A stretch of DNA of 64,000 nucleotides from Marinimicrobium sp. C6131 (GTDB taxonomy: Bacteria; Pseudomonadota; Gammaproteobacteria; Pseudomonadales; Cellvibrionaceae). How positions within the stretch are numbered: position 1 is the first letter of the stretch; each line of letters opens with the position of its first letter. The stretch lies in contig NZ_CP110629.1 in the NCBI RefSeq assembly GCF_026153455.1, positions 558,001 to 622,000 of the forward strand, written 5' to 3'. The translations under genes and the position numbers were made by a program. This document shows positions 15,255 through 24,275 of the stretch, piece by piece. The notes under the pieces were generated by a model that was not told where the DNA came from, made no database searches, and saw only the letters and a list, made by a program, of their open reading frames with translations.

Positions 15255-16673
15255 TCAGATAATCCGGTAGCAGGGGCGATAGGTCCGGCCCGGAAGCTTC
15301 ATTCGGTTCTGGGCCACGAAAGAGGCCAGCAGTTCGTCCACGGGAAGCATTACCTCCGGGTCACCGTGGATCTCAAAGTGTCCATACTGCTCAATCGCGC
15401 GAATGCCCTCATCTTTTACATTCCCGGCGACGATACCGGAAAATACCCGACGCAAATTGGCGGCCAACTCGTGTGGTGCCTGGTTTTTATGCAGTTCCAG
15501 AGAGCGCATATTTTCGTGAGTTGGTATGAAAGGACGTTGAAATTCCGGGTTGATTTTCAATTGCCAGTTAAAATAATAGGCATCGTCCGTGTGCCGACGA
15601 AACTCACGCACATGCTTTACGCCCTCAAGCATCTCTCTGGCGACTTTGGGTGGGTCGTCCACGATAATCTGGTATCGTTGTTGCGCCTCTTCTCCGAGTG
15701 TGGTGCCAATGAATTCATGGATTCGCTCGAAATACTCCGCTGAGTCTTCCGGGCCGGTGAAAATGACCGGAAAGGGGATATCGCGATTGTCCGGGTGTAG
15801 CAAAATGCCCAGCAGATACAGGATTTCCTCAGCGGTGCCGGCACCGCCCGGAAAGACCACAATGCCGTGACCCGTCCGGACGAAAGCCTCCAGCCGTTTC
15901 TCGATATCGGGAAGGATCACCAGCTCGTTGACCATGGGGTTGGGCGCTTCTGCGGCAATGATACCCGGTTCGGTAATACCCAGATAACGCCCCGCCTTGA
16001 TACGCTGCTTGGCGTGCCCGATGTTGGCCCCTTTCATGGGGCCCTTCATGGCGCCGGGTCCACAGCCGGTGCAGATATCCAACCCGCGCAGGCCCATCTG
16101 GTAACCCACTTCCTTGGTGTAGTCATACTCCTCCCGGCTGATGGAGTGGCCGCCCCAGCAGACGATCAGCTTCGGCTCGACCCCCGACTGCAATGACATG
16201 GCATTGCGTAGCATGTGGAACACCGCATCGGTGGTGCCCTCCTGGGTTTGCAGGTCGAACTTTGGATTTTTCTGAATCTCGGCGTTGGCATAGAGTACAT
16301 CGCGCAATACGGCAAACAGATGTTCGGTAATCCCCCGGATCATCTTGCCGTCGACGAAGGCGCTGGCCGGTGCACCCTTGATGTCCAATTTGATGCCCCG
16401 CTCTTCCTGCAGTACCCGAATGGAAAAGTTCTGGTAGCGCTCGAGCAGTTCTTTGCCGTCATCCATATAATTGCCGCTGTTGAGCACGGCGAGCGCACAG
16501 CTGCGAAACAGGGAGTAGAGGCCGCTCTGGCTGGCATCGAGAAGCTTGGCCATTTCCATTTTGGAGAGGACTTTAAGAGGTCCCACCGGGGACACGACGG
16601 CATCAATAGTCTGATAGGTTCTCTGCGAGTGGTCCAATATTGAACCCTGGTACGGCTGCTGAGAATGAGTCAT
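15255..16673 (-). CDS. ppnN: Pyrimidine/purine nucleotide 5'-monophosphate nucleosidase (PpnN/YgdH)
   Basis: The 472-residue protein splits nucleoside monophosphates into base and ribose phosphate in the cytoplasm. It contains the LOG/lysine-decarboxylase-like Rossmann core with GCGPGAMKG (203-211) and the signature PGGAGTAEE (275-283). N- and C-terminal extensions typical of the long PpnN type flank the core. In E. coli the enzyme is controlled by (p)ppGpp; regulation here is not visible. The CsrB-like RNA lies downstream on the same strand but has its own promoter region. Confidence 0.92.
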   Translation of the reverse strand: MTHSQQPYQGSILDHSQRTYQTIDAVVSPVGPLKVLSKMEMAKLLDASQSGLYSLFRSCALAVLNSGNYMDDGKELLERYQNFSIRVLQEERGIKLDIKGAPASAFVDGKMIRGITEHLFAVLRDVLYANAEIQKNPKFDLQTQEGTTDAVFHMLRNAMSLQSGVEPKLIVCWGGHSISREEYDYTKEVGYQMGLRGLDICTGCGPGAMKGPMKGANIGHAKQRIKAGRYLGITEPGIIAAEAPNPMVNELVILPDIEKRLEAFVRTGHGIVVFPGGAGTAEEILYLLGILLHPDNRDIPFPVIFTGPEDSAEYFERIHEFIGTTLGEEAQQRYQIIVDDPPKVAREMLEGVKHVREFRRHTDDAYYFNWQLKINPEFQRPFIPTHENMRSLELHKNQAPHELAANLRRVFSGIVAGNVKDEGIRAIEQYGHFEIHGDPEVMLPVDELLASFVAQNRMKLPGRTYRPCYRII

Positions 16674-16820
16674 AAAATCGCGTATTCCTTGTTATCAATG
16701 GTTACCCAAAGTGTAGCGGGATTTGACCTCGTGTGGGTAGGGCTTATTCTGTTTTTGCCAGACGCGTATACTGGGCGCCTTTCAACCGCTTGACGTTGTC
16801 ACAGAGGCAGGAACCGTTTT

Positions 16821-17486
16821 ATGAGCTATTTACCCTGTGTGGAAATTGAGCCCAACGTGTCGGCCAATAGCGCTGTCATCTGGCTGCATGGCCTGGGGGC
16901 GGACGGCAATGATTTTGCTCCGCTGGCACCTCAGTTACCGCTCCCCGAAGCCTGCCATACCCGGTTCGTGTTTCCCCATGCGCCGCGGATACCGGTGACC
17001 ATCAATGGGGGCATGGTGATGCGCGCGTGGTATGACATTCGAGAGATGAGCATTGACCGGAAGGTGGATGTCGATACCCTCAGGGCCTCGGCCGGCCAGG
17101 TCCAGCGGCTGATCGAGCGGGAGCAGGCACGGGGCGTCCCCGCCGAGCGTATTGTGCTCGCCGGCTTTTCCCAGGGGGGTGCAGTGGCTTATGAGGCCGC
17201 GCTCAGCTATGGGCAACGGTTGGGCGGGCTGCTGGTGTTGTCGTCTTATCTCGCTACGGCGGAGTCATTGACGCGGCATCCCGCCAATCAGGCCTTGCCG
17301 GTGCTGATTCAGCACGGTGTTTACGATCCGGTGGTACCAGAGGTGTTGGGGCAACGGGCGGAGGCACAGCTGAAGGCCTGGGGTTATCCGGTCCGCTATG
17401 AGCGCTATCCGGTCGAGCACGGCGTGTGCCCGGAACAGATTCCGGTGATCAGCCGCTGGCTGGGCCAGCGGCTGTGTGGTGAGTGA
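16821..17486 (+). CDS. Alpha/beta-hydrolase carboxylesterase (acyl-protein thioesterase-like)
   Basis: The protein is a 221-residue cytoplasmic serine hydrolase of the phospholipase/carboxylesterase family. The catalytic triad is visible as Ser117 in GFSQGG, Asp169 in GVYDPVV and His200 in VEHGVC. The oxyanion region is WLHGLGADGNDF. No signal peptide is present. The family includes Pseudomonas EstB and acyl-protein thioesterases; the natural substrate is unknown. It is convergent with the aldo/keto reductase that ends 13 bases away. Confidence 0.9.
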   Translation: MSYLPCVEIEPNVSANSAVIWLHGLGADGNDFAPLAPQLPLPEACHTRFVFPHAPRIPVTINGGMVMRAWYDIREMSIDRKVDVDTLRASAGQVQRLIEREQARGVPAERIVLAGFSQGGAVAYEAALSYGQRLGGLLVLSSYLATAESLTRHPANQALPVLIQHGVYDPVVPEVLGQRAEAQLKAWGYPVRYERYPVEHGVCPEQIPVISRWLGQRLCGE

Positions 17487-17499
17487 GGGGTACACTGTC

Positions 17500-18516
17500 T
17501 CAAGCGCCCAGAATGCCCTCAATGGTGGTGAGCTCGTCCTCGGAGAAGTCCAGGTTATCCAGAGCCGCCACCGAGTTTTCAATCTGCTCGGGCCGACTGG
17601 CGCCAATGATGGCACTGGTCACGGCGTCGTTATTCAACACCCAGGCCAATGCCAATTGTGCGAGGGACTGGCCTCGGGCCTGCGCCACCTCGTTGAGTGC
17701 CTGGACCTTGCGCAGGTTCTCGGCGCTGATGTCGTCCTCGCTGAAGTAGATCTGTTCGCTGCGTGAGGCCCGAGAGCCCGCCGGGATACCGTTCAGGTAT
17801 TTGTCGGTGAGCATTCCCTGTGACAGCGGTGAGAATACGATCGAACCCACGCCCTCATGTTTGAGCACATCGGTCAGGCCGTCTTCGATCCAACGGTCCA
17901 GCATGTTGTAGCGCGGCTGGTGGATCAGCAGCGGCGTGCCAAGGGATTTCAGGATGGCCACCGCCTCCCCGGTTTTTTCGGGCGAATAGTTGGAAATGCC
18001 GGCGTACAGTGCGCGACCGGAGCGGACTATGGTGTCCAGGGCGCCCATGGTTTCCTCAAGGGGAGTGTCCGGATCCATGCAGTGGGAGTAAAAAATATCG
18101 AAATACTCCAGGCCGGTGCGTTTCAGACTCTGATCGCAACTGGCAATCAGGTATTTGCGGGAACCGCCAATGCCGTAGGGGCCGGGCCACATGTCGTATC
18201 CGGCTTTGCTGGAAATGATCAGCTCGTCCCGGTAAGGGGCCAGATCCTGTTTCATGATCTGACCAAAGGTGGTTTCCGCGGACCCGTAGGGCGGGCCGTA
18301 ATTGTTGGCGAGGTCGAAGTGGGTAATACCCAGGTCAAACGCCCGCTGGACCATGGCGCGGGCGTTGCTCAGTGAGTCCACGCCACCAAAGTTCTGCCAC
18401 AGCCCCAGAGACAGGGCCGACAGCCGCACACCACTGCGTCCGCAGCGGGGGTAGGGCATACGCTGGTAGCGCTCGGGATTGGGGCGGTAAATCGGGTTGG
18501 GTTCTGTTGTCAGCAT
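17500..18516 (-). CDS. Aldo/keto reductase, YghZ/Gpr type
   Basis: The 338-residue NADPH-dependent reductase has the TIM-barrel catalytic set of the family. The Asp is in FDLANNYG, with Tyr in the same motif, Lys in ISSKAGYDMWPGPYG and His in YSHCMD. The long insert after the lysine marks the YghZ (L-glyceraldehyde-3-phosphate reductase) and Kv-beta-like group. It probably detoxifies small aldehydes or methylglyoxal. A HiPIP gene lies upstream on the same strand, 124 bp away. Confidence 0.88.
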   Translation of the reverse strand: MLTTEPNPIYRPNPERYQRMPYPRCGRSGVRLSALSLGLWQNFGGVDSLSNARAMVQRAFDLGITHFDLANNYGPPYGSAETTFGQIMKQDLAPYRDELIISSKAGYDMWPGPYGIGGSRKYLIASCDQSLKRTGLEYFDIFYSHCMDPDTPLEETMGALDTIVRSGRALYAGISNYSPEKTGEAVAILKSLGTPLLIHQPRYNMLDRWIEDGLTDVLKHEGVGSIVFSPLSQGMLTDKYLNGIPAGSRASRSEQIYFSEDDISAENLRKVQALNEVAQARGQSLAQLALAWVLNNDAVTSAIIGASRPEQIENSVAALDNLDFSEDELTTIEGILGA

Positions 18517-18602
18517 AGTGTCGCTCTTTTTGGTGTTGACCGAGCGACCTATGGTAACGCAAAACCCGTCCGGAGGGACACGTAGCGGGGTCCGGAGCTG
18601 AC

Positions 18603-18627
18603 CGTGGCCGGACTGGCTCCGGCCACG
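18603..18627 (-). terminator. Hairpin behind the HiPIP gene
   Basis: A perfect 10-bp stem (18603-18612 with 18618-18627) sits 14 bases downstream of the HiPIP stop on the minus strand. No T-run follows in that direction. It is a terminator candidate or an mRNA 3'-end protector. Confidence 0.4.
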
Positions 18628-18640
18628 CTAATAAAGGGAC

Positions 18641-18919
18641 TCAGCCACGCGCGGCCCACACATTGCACCAGCCGCTGGCCTTGACCTGCTTGCCGGGGAA
18701 CAGGTTGCAGCCTATCCACTCGGCGTCCAGATCACCTTTGGCGTGGATGCAGTTATCGCAGCGCTGTCCCTCGGTTTCACTGGTTTCCATGTAGTTGAGT
18801 GCTTTGGCCTGGGCGTCATCGGGGGACAACTTCTCATCCTGGGCGTATACCGTATGAACGGGGATCAGGGTTGCACCCGCCGTGGCGGCCGACAGCTTCA
18901 GAAAGTCTCTGCGCTTCAT
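18641..18919 (-). CDS. High-potential iron-sulfur protein (HiPIP)
   Basis: The protein is a small periplasmic electron carrier with one [4Fe-4S] cluster. The 92-residue precursor has a Tat signal with RRDFLK at 3-8 and cleavage near VYAQ. The four cluster ligands are Cys54 and Cys57 (RCDNC), Cys71 (GCNLF) and Cys85 (GWCNVW), with spacing typical of HiPIP. HiPIPs usually pass electrons from the bc1 complex to reaction centres or oxidases. No partner gene is in the window. Confidence 0.95.
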   Translation of the reverse strand: MKRRDFLKLSAATAGATLIPVHTVYAQDEKLSPDDAQAKALNYMETSETEGQRCDNCIHAKGDLDAEWIGCNLFPGKQVKASGWCNVWAARG

Positions 18920-19140
18920 GGTCTTCTCCTGTATTTACGGTTGGTCACGGTATTGTTTTGTGTTGTGGGTCAAACTCTAGCACAAATCGTTGCGCCCTAG
19001 GCGGGGTTGTTGTGCCAGGCGTCCCGAACTTGGAGTTCGCGTATGACTGAAGGTTCTACGTGCGGTCCGGTGGTTTGGATCCGTTGGCCGTTGTGTCCTC
19101 CGCGCCGTCCCGCTGTCTCACACGTCGTATGAAGCGCTGA

Positions 19141-20724
19141 TCAGTGTGGGTGTTGCATAAACTGGCGTGCCAACCGGGCAAAGTGATCGTTGGCCTGCCA
19201 GGCATCGCCGCCGGGGAGCGTGTAATCCTGCTTACCCCTGGCACTGTAGTCCACGCCGACCCCGGGCTCGCGACTCATCTGGTAATAACCGTTTTTCACG
19301 ATGGCCGGGTTGATAAAGACGCCCTCGTGGACGCTGCGCTCCTCCTCGGCCACAAATTCCAGAATATCCGGCACGCCGGCCAGGTTGGTGGGCCCAAACC
19401 AGGCCTGCTTGATCGCCTGAACGTTGCGCATACCTTCGCACAGCCCGATACCCCCGGTGTGAGGGCATATCCGCACATCCCGTCCCTCTTTCCGGGCTTT
19501 CTGGGCCATCAGCAGAATCGCCAGGTTATCCCCGATGCCCCCCACCCGGGAGTAATCCATCTGAATGACGTCGATGGCGTACTTGTCCCGGGTCTGTCCG
19601 CTCACATCCGGCGCGTGCAGCAGGTCTTTGAACGTGGTGGGAGAGGCGCCTTGCTCGCCGGTGGAGATGGGCATGCGCAGGGGCGGGTCGAAATCCCTGA
19701 AAGCGTGGTTCAATGCCTGTTGGAGCTCCACATGGGCCATGGCGCTGTGCTGGTTGCAGGGCTCCTCAAACCACTCGACCCGGTAGTCGGGGCTGGCCTC
19801 GTAGAGTTTCAGACCCAACTGATGGGCGAAAATGAAGGCAGAGCGGGTATCGAACACCTGGTTGCTGTCGATGGCCACGGTCATTTTATCCGGCCGGGGG
19901 TCTTCCTGCGCAATGGTCTGGTACACCAGAATCATCCGTTCGGCGTCTTCGTTGGCCGCTTGCAGGGCAATACGGTCAATGTCCTCTCGCGAGAGCAGGG
20001 TGCGAGCCTCATCGGCCTTCATTCTCGCGGCTGAGTAGCTGGCACCCACCTTGATCTTGATCTGGGGCCAGCCCGCCCGAAGCATCTTGCGGGTCTGATC
20101 CACCAGCCCCTGCTTGCTGATACCGCTCCAGCCGGCGGTGTTGTAGGCCAGCAGGCCCCGCTGATAAATCTGGTGAATCCGCTCCTGCTTCCCGTTCTGG
20201 GCCTGTTCGAGCAGGTCCAACGCCTCGGCCGGGCTGAGAACATCCCCAATGGGCTCAAAGTCGATGAACTCGAGCAGGTCCCTGGGCTCCATATCCACAA
20301 TCAACTGCCAGGCCGGGACCTGCTGGATTTTTGCACTCAGGTCCCAGAGGGCGTTGGCGACCGCACCGATGGCCATGCGCGAAACGCCCACCCCGCCCAA
20401 CCAGCTGTAGTCGGAGTCCTGTAGCATCCGCTTGCAGAAGCGGCCCAGGTTGCCGTTCTTGTGAAGCGCTTGAGGTGCGGGCAGATTTTCTTCCTGGAGC
20501 AGAAATCGGTTAGCCACCATCCTGGTCACTTCGCACATCTCTTTCAGGCCGTGACCGTTGGTGAAAATCACGCTGGTGCCGCGCAGCTCTGGATGGTCGG
20601 TGAGGATTTCCAGCACCGCATTGGCATAGGTGGGGCCGCCCTGGGCGATATTGCGGGCGTCGCCGCCAAAGCCAGTAGGCGGGGCGCCAATGGGTTGGAC
20701 GTCGATACCGGTGATAGCAACCAT
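19141..20724 (-). CDS. Enolase-superfamily sugar-acid dehydratase (L-fuconate dehydratase-like)
   Basis: The protein belongs to the mandelate racemase/fuconate dehydratase branch of the enolase superfamily. Visible active-site motifs are IKIKVGAS (base lysine), AIDSNQVF (first metal Asp), WFEEPCN (Glu), STGEQGASP (Glu) and ICPHTGGIG (His). Such enzymes remove water from aldonic acids to give 2-keto-3-deoxy acids in the cytoplasm. At 527 residues it is about 90 longer than usual fuconate dehydratases. The ATG at 20724 is preferred, with GGAG upstream. It lies behind the DkgB-type reductase on the same strand. The substrate is not determined. Confidence 0.82.
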   Translation of the reverse strand: MVAITGIDVQPIGAPPTGFGGDARNIAQGGPTYANAVLEILTDHPELRGTSVIFTNGHGLKEMCEVTRMVANRFLLQEENLPAPQALHKNGNLGRFCKRMLQDSDYSWLGGVGVSRMAIGAVANALWDLSAKIQQVPAWQLIVDMEPRDLLEFIDFEPIGDVLSPAEALDLLEQAQNGKQERIHQIYQRGLLAYNTAGWSGISKQGLVDQTRKMLRAGWPQIKIKVGASYSAARMKADEARTLLSREDIDRIALQAANEDAERMILVYQTIAQEDPRPDKMTVAIDSNQVFDTRSAFIFAHQLGLKLYEASPDYRVEWFEEPCNQHSAMAHVELQQALNHAFRDFDPPLRMPISTGEQGASPTTFKDLLHAPDVSGQTRDKYAIDVIQMDYSRVGGIGDNLAILLMAQKARKEGRDVRICPHTGGIGLCEGMRNVQAIKQAWFGPTNLAGVPDILEFVAEEERSVHEGVFINPAIVKNGYYQMSREPGVGVDYSARGKQDYTLPGGDAWQANDHFARLARQFMQHPH

Positions 20725-20835
20725 GTGATTCATCTCCAAGGTCGGTTGATGGATGTTTTGTGGTTGTCAGTCACAGTATAGTAGGGCACACATGTCGTGC
20801 CGAAAGACCACCGGGCATTGCTCGTATTTGGTAGC

Positions 20836-20857
20836 GGCACCCCATGGGTGCCCTACG
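20836..20857. repeat. Short GTAGGG-type hairpin repeat
   Basis: A 7-bp stem (20836-20842 with 20846-20852) is followed by CTACGTTTTTT. The string GGTGCCCTACGTTTTTT recurs at the end of the 118-residue gene near 1445. It lies downstream of the aldo/keto reductase on its coding strand. Confidence 0.4.
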
Positions 20858-20881
20858 TTTTTTACGCCACCGCCTGAGTGT

Positions 20882-21697
20882 CTACTCGTCCCACTGAGGT
20901 GCGAAATCCGGATTGGCAATCCGCTCGCCGGCGTCCAGGGCATTGATTTTTTCCATTTCGCTGTCGCTCAACCGGATGTCCAGGGCGGCGAGATTGGCCT
21001 TCTGATGCGCGGGTTTGGTGGAGGAGGGGATGACCACGATGTCCTGCTGTGCAACCCAGGCCAGAGCGACCTGAGCCGGTGTAACACCGTGGGCCTTGCC
21101 GATCGCTTCCAGCACGGGGTCTTTCATCACTTTGCCCACCGCCAGTGGCATATAGCCGGTGACTTGCAAACCCTTGTCCTGACAGTGTCTGACCAGTTTT
21201 TTGTTCTGCAGGTAGGGGTGTACTTCAATCTGGTTGGTGACGATATGTTCTCCACCCGGCGCCGCCAGCGCCTCGTCCACCTGGGCCATGGTGAAGTTGG
21301 AGATCCCGATATGCCGGGTCAGTCCCAGCGTCCGGGCTTCGTTCAGTTTGCCGATATAGTGCTCCATGGGGACGGCATTGTCGGGCGACGGCCAGTGGAT
21401 CAGCGCGAGATCGACATGGTCGGTCCCCAGTTTCTCCAGGCTTTCCTTGAGGCTGTCGACCGGTTTGTTGCCATCCAGGAAATCGTGCCACACCTTGGTG
21501 GTGATAAACAGTTCATGTCGGGGAACGCCGCTCTGGCGAATGGCCTCGCCGACGGCTTCCTCGTTGTCGTAGAACTGGGCGGTATCGATGTGTCGGTAGC
21601 CCAACTCCAGAGCCGATGTGACGGCGTTTTTGACTTCCTGATCTTTCAAGCGGAATGTTCCCAAGCCGATGGCGGGTAGCACCTGTGCCTGACTCAT
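20882..21697 (-). CDS. dkgB: Aldo/keto reductase, 2,5-diketo-D-gluconate reductase B type
   Basis: The 271-residue NADPH-dependent reductase has IGLGTFRLKD at its start. The catalytic Asp and Tyr are in HIDTAQFYDNE, Lys in FITTKVW and His in LIHWPSP. The cofactor region is VIPSSTKPAHQKANL. It matches the DkgB group closely along its length. The start at 21697 is chosen because GAGGAG lies six bases upstream; the frame is open 17 codons further. The real substrate may be methylglyoxal or other aldehydes. The downstream dehydratase may be co-transcribed. Confidence 0.88.
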   Translation of the reverse strand: MSQAQVLPAIGLGTFRLKDQEVKNAVTSALELGYRHIDTAQFYDNEEAVGEAIRQSGVPRHELFITTKVWHDFLDGNKPVDSLKESLEKLGTDHVDLALIHWPSPDNAVPMEHYIGKLNEARTLGLTRHIGISNFTMAQVDEALAAPGGEHIVTNQIEVHPYLQNKKLVRHCQDKGLQVTGYMPLAVGKVMKDPVLEAIGKAHGVTPAQVALAWVAQQDIVVIPSSTKPAHQKANLAALDIRLSDSEMEKINALDAGERIANPDFAPQWDE

Positions 21698-21912
21698 GTA
21701 AAGCTCCTCGTGATCCGTTCGGTTGTGTGGCGATTTGCCGTTGTTCAAAATGGTTTGAAAGCCCTTATCTTGCGTCTTGTCGAGGGGATTTCAACCGGAG
21801 CGTGCCAATCATCGCCATTGTGTGAACTTATCAAACGGTGGAGCGGTGTCTCCCGAGGCTGAGTCACTGGGCGGAACAGTGATATGGGTAATGGCCGGGA
21901 AACCGGATGCAC

Positions 21913-21946
21913 TGCATACGTATTCATCCCTATGCATACGTATGCA
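21913..21946. promoter_or_regulatory. Tandem palindromic operator, probably LacI-family (MalR-like)
   Basis: Two 14-bp palindromes lie at 21913-21926 (TGCATACGTATTCA) and 21933-21946 (TGCATACGTATGCA, perfect). Their centres are 20 bp apart, about two helix turns. A TACGTA centre in a short palindrome is typical of LacI-family operators. They stand about 80 bp before the alpha-amylase gene in a 328-bp gap (21698-22025) that holds no other feature I can see. Confidence 0.6.
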
Positions 21947-22025
21947 GTGTGTTGTTACCGCCAGGCCCCCCACCTACCATCACTTCGGATAATAGCCCAT
22001 AACATAAAATCCTGGAGTGACAATA

Positions 22026-24215
22026 ATGAAAACGCTGTCAAGACAATGGTATGCCCTGGTGCTCAGTGCTCTGGTACTGTCGTTCTCGGCCTTGATTGGA
22101 TGCGGAGGTTCGTCCTCTGGTGATTCCGGCCCCGACGTGGTCAACCCGGACCCCGATGACGACGAGGATACCGACAACGGCGATAACGATGACGGCGGCA
22201 ATGATGGCGACACCGCCGAGCCGCTCACCTGTGACAATCCCTCCTACACTGAGGCCATGAACCTGCGCATCTATCAGGTGATGACCGAGTCTTTTATTGA
22301 CGGCGATCCGGGTATCGGCCATGGGGTGGGCTATGGAACCAGTCACCACAGCGGCGATATTCGCGGCATCATCGACAGTCTGGAGTACATCAAGGGCCTG
22401 GGCTTCAATGCCATCTGGCTGACACCGGTTTTCGACAGTGTGCCCCTGTCCGGCCAGGACCTGGCCGCCGACCGACTGGATGCGACCGGGTATTACGCCA
22501 GCAACTACTTTGCGATTGATCCGAATTTCGGCTCCATGGACGATGCCCGGGAGCTTGTCGAAACCGCCCATGAACTCGGGTTGTATGTATTTTTCGATGG
22601 TGTGTTCGGTCACTTCAAAAACAACGCCGAGGAATACCCGTCCGTTGAGGGGCGCACGGTTACGACCGGAGGTGCGAGCGTGGCCGGAACCGGTCGCATT
22701 GCCGAATACCCGGATGACCTGGAATTCTTCAAAGAGGTGGCTACCTACTGGGTGGAGGAACTGAAAATCGATGGCTGGCGTCTGGACCAGGCCTATCAGG
22801 TACCCCTGGATGCCTGGGTCGAGATTCGTCGCGCCGTGGAAGACGCCTCGGCATCGGTCACCTATACCAACGCCGACGGTGAGTCAGTGAATCCACTCGG
22901 CTATATGGTCGCGGAAATCTGGAAAGGTGAAGCGGACATTGCCGCCGAGGCCTACGGGTCGGATGACAACCCGGCACTGTGTTCGGCGTTTGATTTTCCG
23001 GTGCGGTATGCACTGGTTCAGGCCCTGGCCGTGGAGGAGAGCGGGGCAAATAACCCAAGCGCCGCGCGGCTGAGAAGCGGCTTCAATTCCTACGACGCCT
23101 ATCCCGATCACGCCATCCCCAATGGGTTTATGGGCAACCACGATCTGGTGCGCTTCGGGGATCTGTTACAGCGCGGCGACATTGCCGATCCGCAAGAGGA
23201 TCTTTATTGGGCGCGCCACAAGGCAGCCTACAGCTTCCTGGCCGCGTATACCGGTCCCATCACCCTCTACTACGGCGAAGAAATTGGCGAGGAAGTACCG
23301 GACTACGCCGATCAGGTAACTGCAGACTGCGCCGACCAGGGGCTGTGTGACGACCATGTTGCCCGCACCAGCGGAAAGGTCGAGGGGTTGCCCAGTGGCA
23401 CTGAGCGCGAGGTGTTTGTCGCCAATGAGAAGCAGGCCGAGCTGCGCGATTATCTGTCGGAACTGATGGAACTGCGCGCGGCGCAACCGGCGCTCTATCG
23501 TGGTGAACGCACGGCGATTGTCGCGCCCATAGACGTGGCCGGCGCGCTCTATGCGGATTACAAAACCTATGCCGAGGATGCGATCATCTATCTGTTGAAT
23601 GTGAGTGATGAACCCATTGAAACGACGTTTGAAGGCTGCGCGCTGGGAAGCACCGGAACGTTGACCAACCTGCTCACCGACGACACCATCAACGTTGACG
23701 AGGAAGGGCACTATCAGATTCAGGTGCCGGCCAGCGCCGCACTGTTTCTGAAGGTCGACGCACCCGCCGAGGATGGACCGGGCTGCACCACCAGCGATGG
23801 GCCGGTGGGAACCGGACCCTTGGCCGCGTGTGATACGCCCGATGCGGACGGCACCGGCCCGCTCGCCTCCGACATGTACATCCGGGGTTCTTATGCGGGA
23901 GGCGACGGGTTCGGCGCAACCCCGAGCGATCGTCGCTTTGGCTATAAAGGCGATAACCTGTATCAGGTTGTGGTGAATGAACCCTCGGCAACCAGTTATG
24001 GTTTCAAGTTCGCGAACAGTGACTGGACCTATGAGTTCGCCGTTGCGGGCAGCGCCGATGTCGTTCTGGGGGCTGAGCAGGCCATGGCGGTTGCGTCCGG
24101 GCCCGGAACCGAGTCGTCCATCGACATTCCCGAGTCGGGGGATTATGTGTTCAGTTTTCAGATCAATGATGCGCTCGACGGCGGCACCATGATGGTCAGC
24201 CAGTGCGCTGAGTGA
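22026..24215 (+). CDS. Secreted GH13 alpha-amylase-family lipoprotein
   Basis: The 729-residue enzyme cleaves alpha-glucans outside the cytoplasm. The lipobox IGCGG has the lipidated Cys26. A very acidic Asp/Gly linker (about 40-62) follows. The GH13 barrel carries nucleophile Asp254 (DGWRLDQA), acid/base Glu297 (VAEIWKG) and Asp373 (FMGNHDLVRF). A C-terminal beta domain (about 615-729, from DMYIRGSYAGG) resembles starch-binding or pullulanase-type modules. The ATG at 22026 has GGAG upstream. A tandem operator precedes it and a strong terminator follows, so it is a single-gene unit. Confidence 0.93.
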   Translation: MKTLSRQWYALVLSALVLSFSALIGCGGSSSGDSGPDVVNPDPDDDEDTDNGDNDDGGNDGDTAEPLTCDNPSYTEAMNLRIYQVMTESFIDGDPGIGHGVGYGTSHHSGDIRGIIDSLEYIKGLGFNAIWLTPVFDSVPLSGQDLAADRLDATGYYASNYFAIDPNFGSMDDARELVETAHELGLYVFFDGVFGHFKNNAEEYPSVEGRTVTTGGASVAGTGRIAEYPDDLEFFKEVATYWVEELKIDGWRLDQAYQVPLDAWVEIRRAVEDASASVTYTNADGESVNPLGYMVAEIWKGEADIAAEAYGSDDNPALCSAFDFPVRYALVQALAVEESGANNPSAARLRSGFNSYDAYPDHAIPNGFMGNHDLVRFGDLLQRGDIADPQEDLYWARHKAAYSFLAAYTGPITLYYGEEIGEEVPDYADQVTADCADQGLCDDHVARTSGKVEGLPSGTEREVFVANEKQAELRDYLSELMELRAAQPALYRGERTAIVAPIDVAGALYADYKTYAEDAIIYLLNVSDEPIETTFEGCALGSTGTLTNLLTDDTINVDEEGHYQIQVPASAALFLKVDAPAEDGPGCTTSDGPVGTGPLAACDTPDADGTGPLASDMYIRGSYAGGDGFGATPSDRRFGYKGDNLYQVVVNEPSATSYGFKFANSDWTYEFAVAGSADVVLGAEQAMAVASGPGTESSIDIPESGDYVFSFQINDALDGGTMMVSQCAE

Positions 24216-24239
24216 CACCAGTCTGGAACGCTGCAGAGA

Positions 24240-24262
24240 GGGCGCTTCGGCGCCCTTTTTTT
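24240..24262 (+). terminator. Rho-independent terminator of the amylase gene
   Basis: The stem GGGCGC-TTCG-GCGCCC has a UUCG-type tetraloop and is followed by seven T. It begins 24 bases after the stop codon. Confidence 0.93.
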
Positions 24263-24275
24263 GGGGGGCTTGTCT

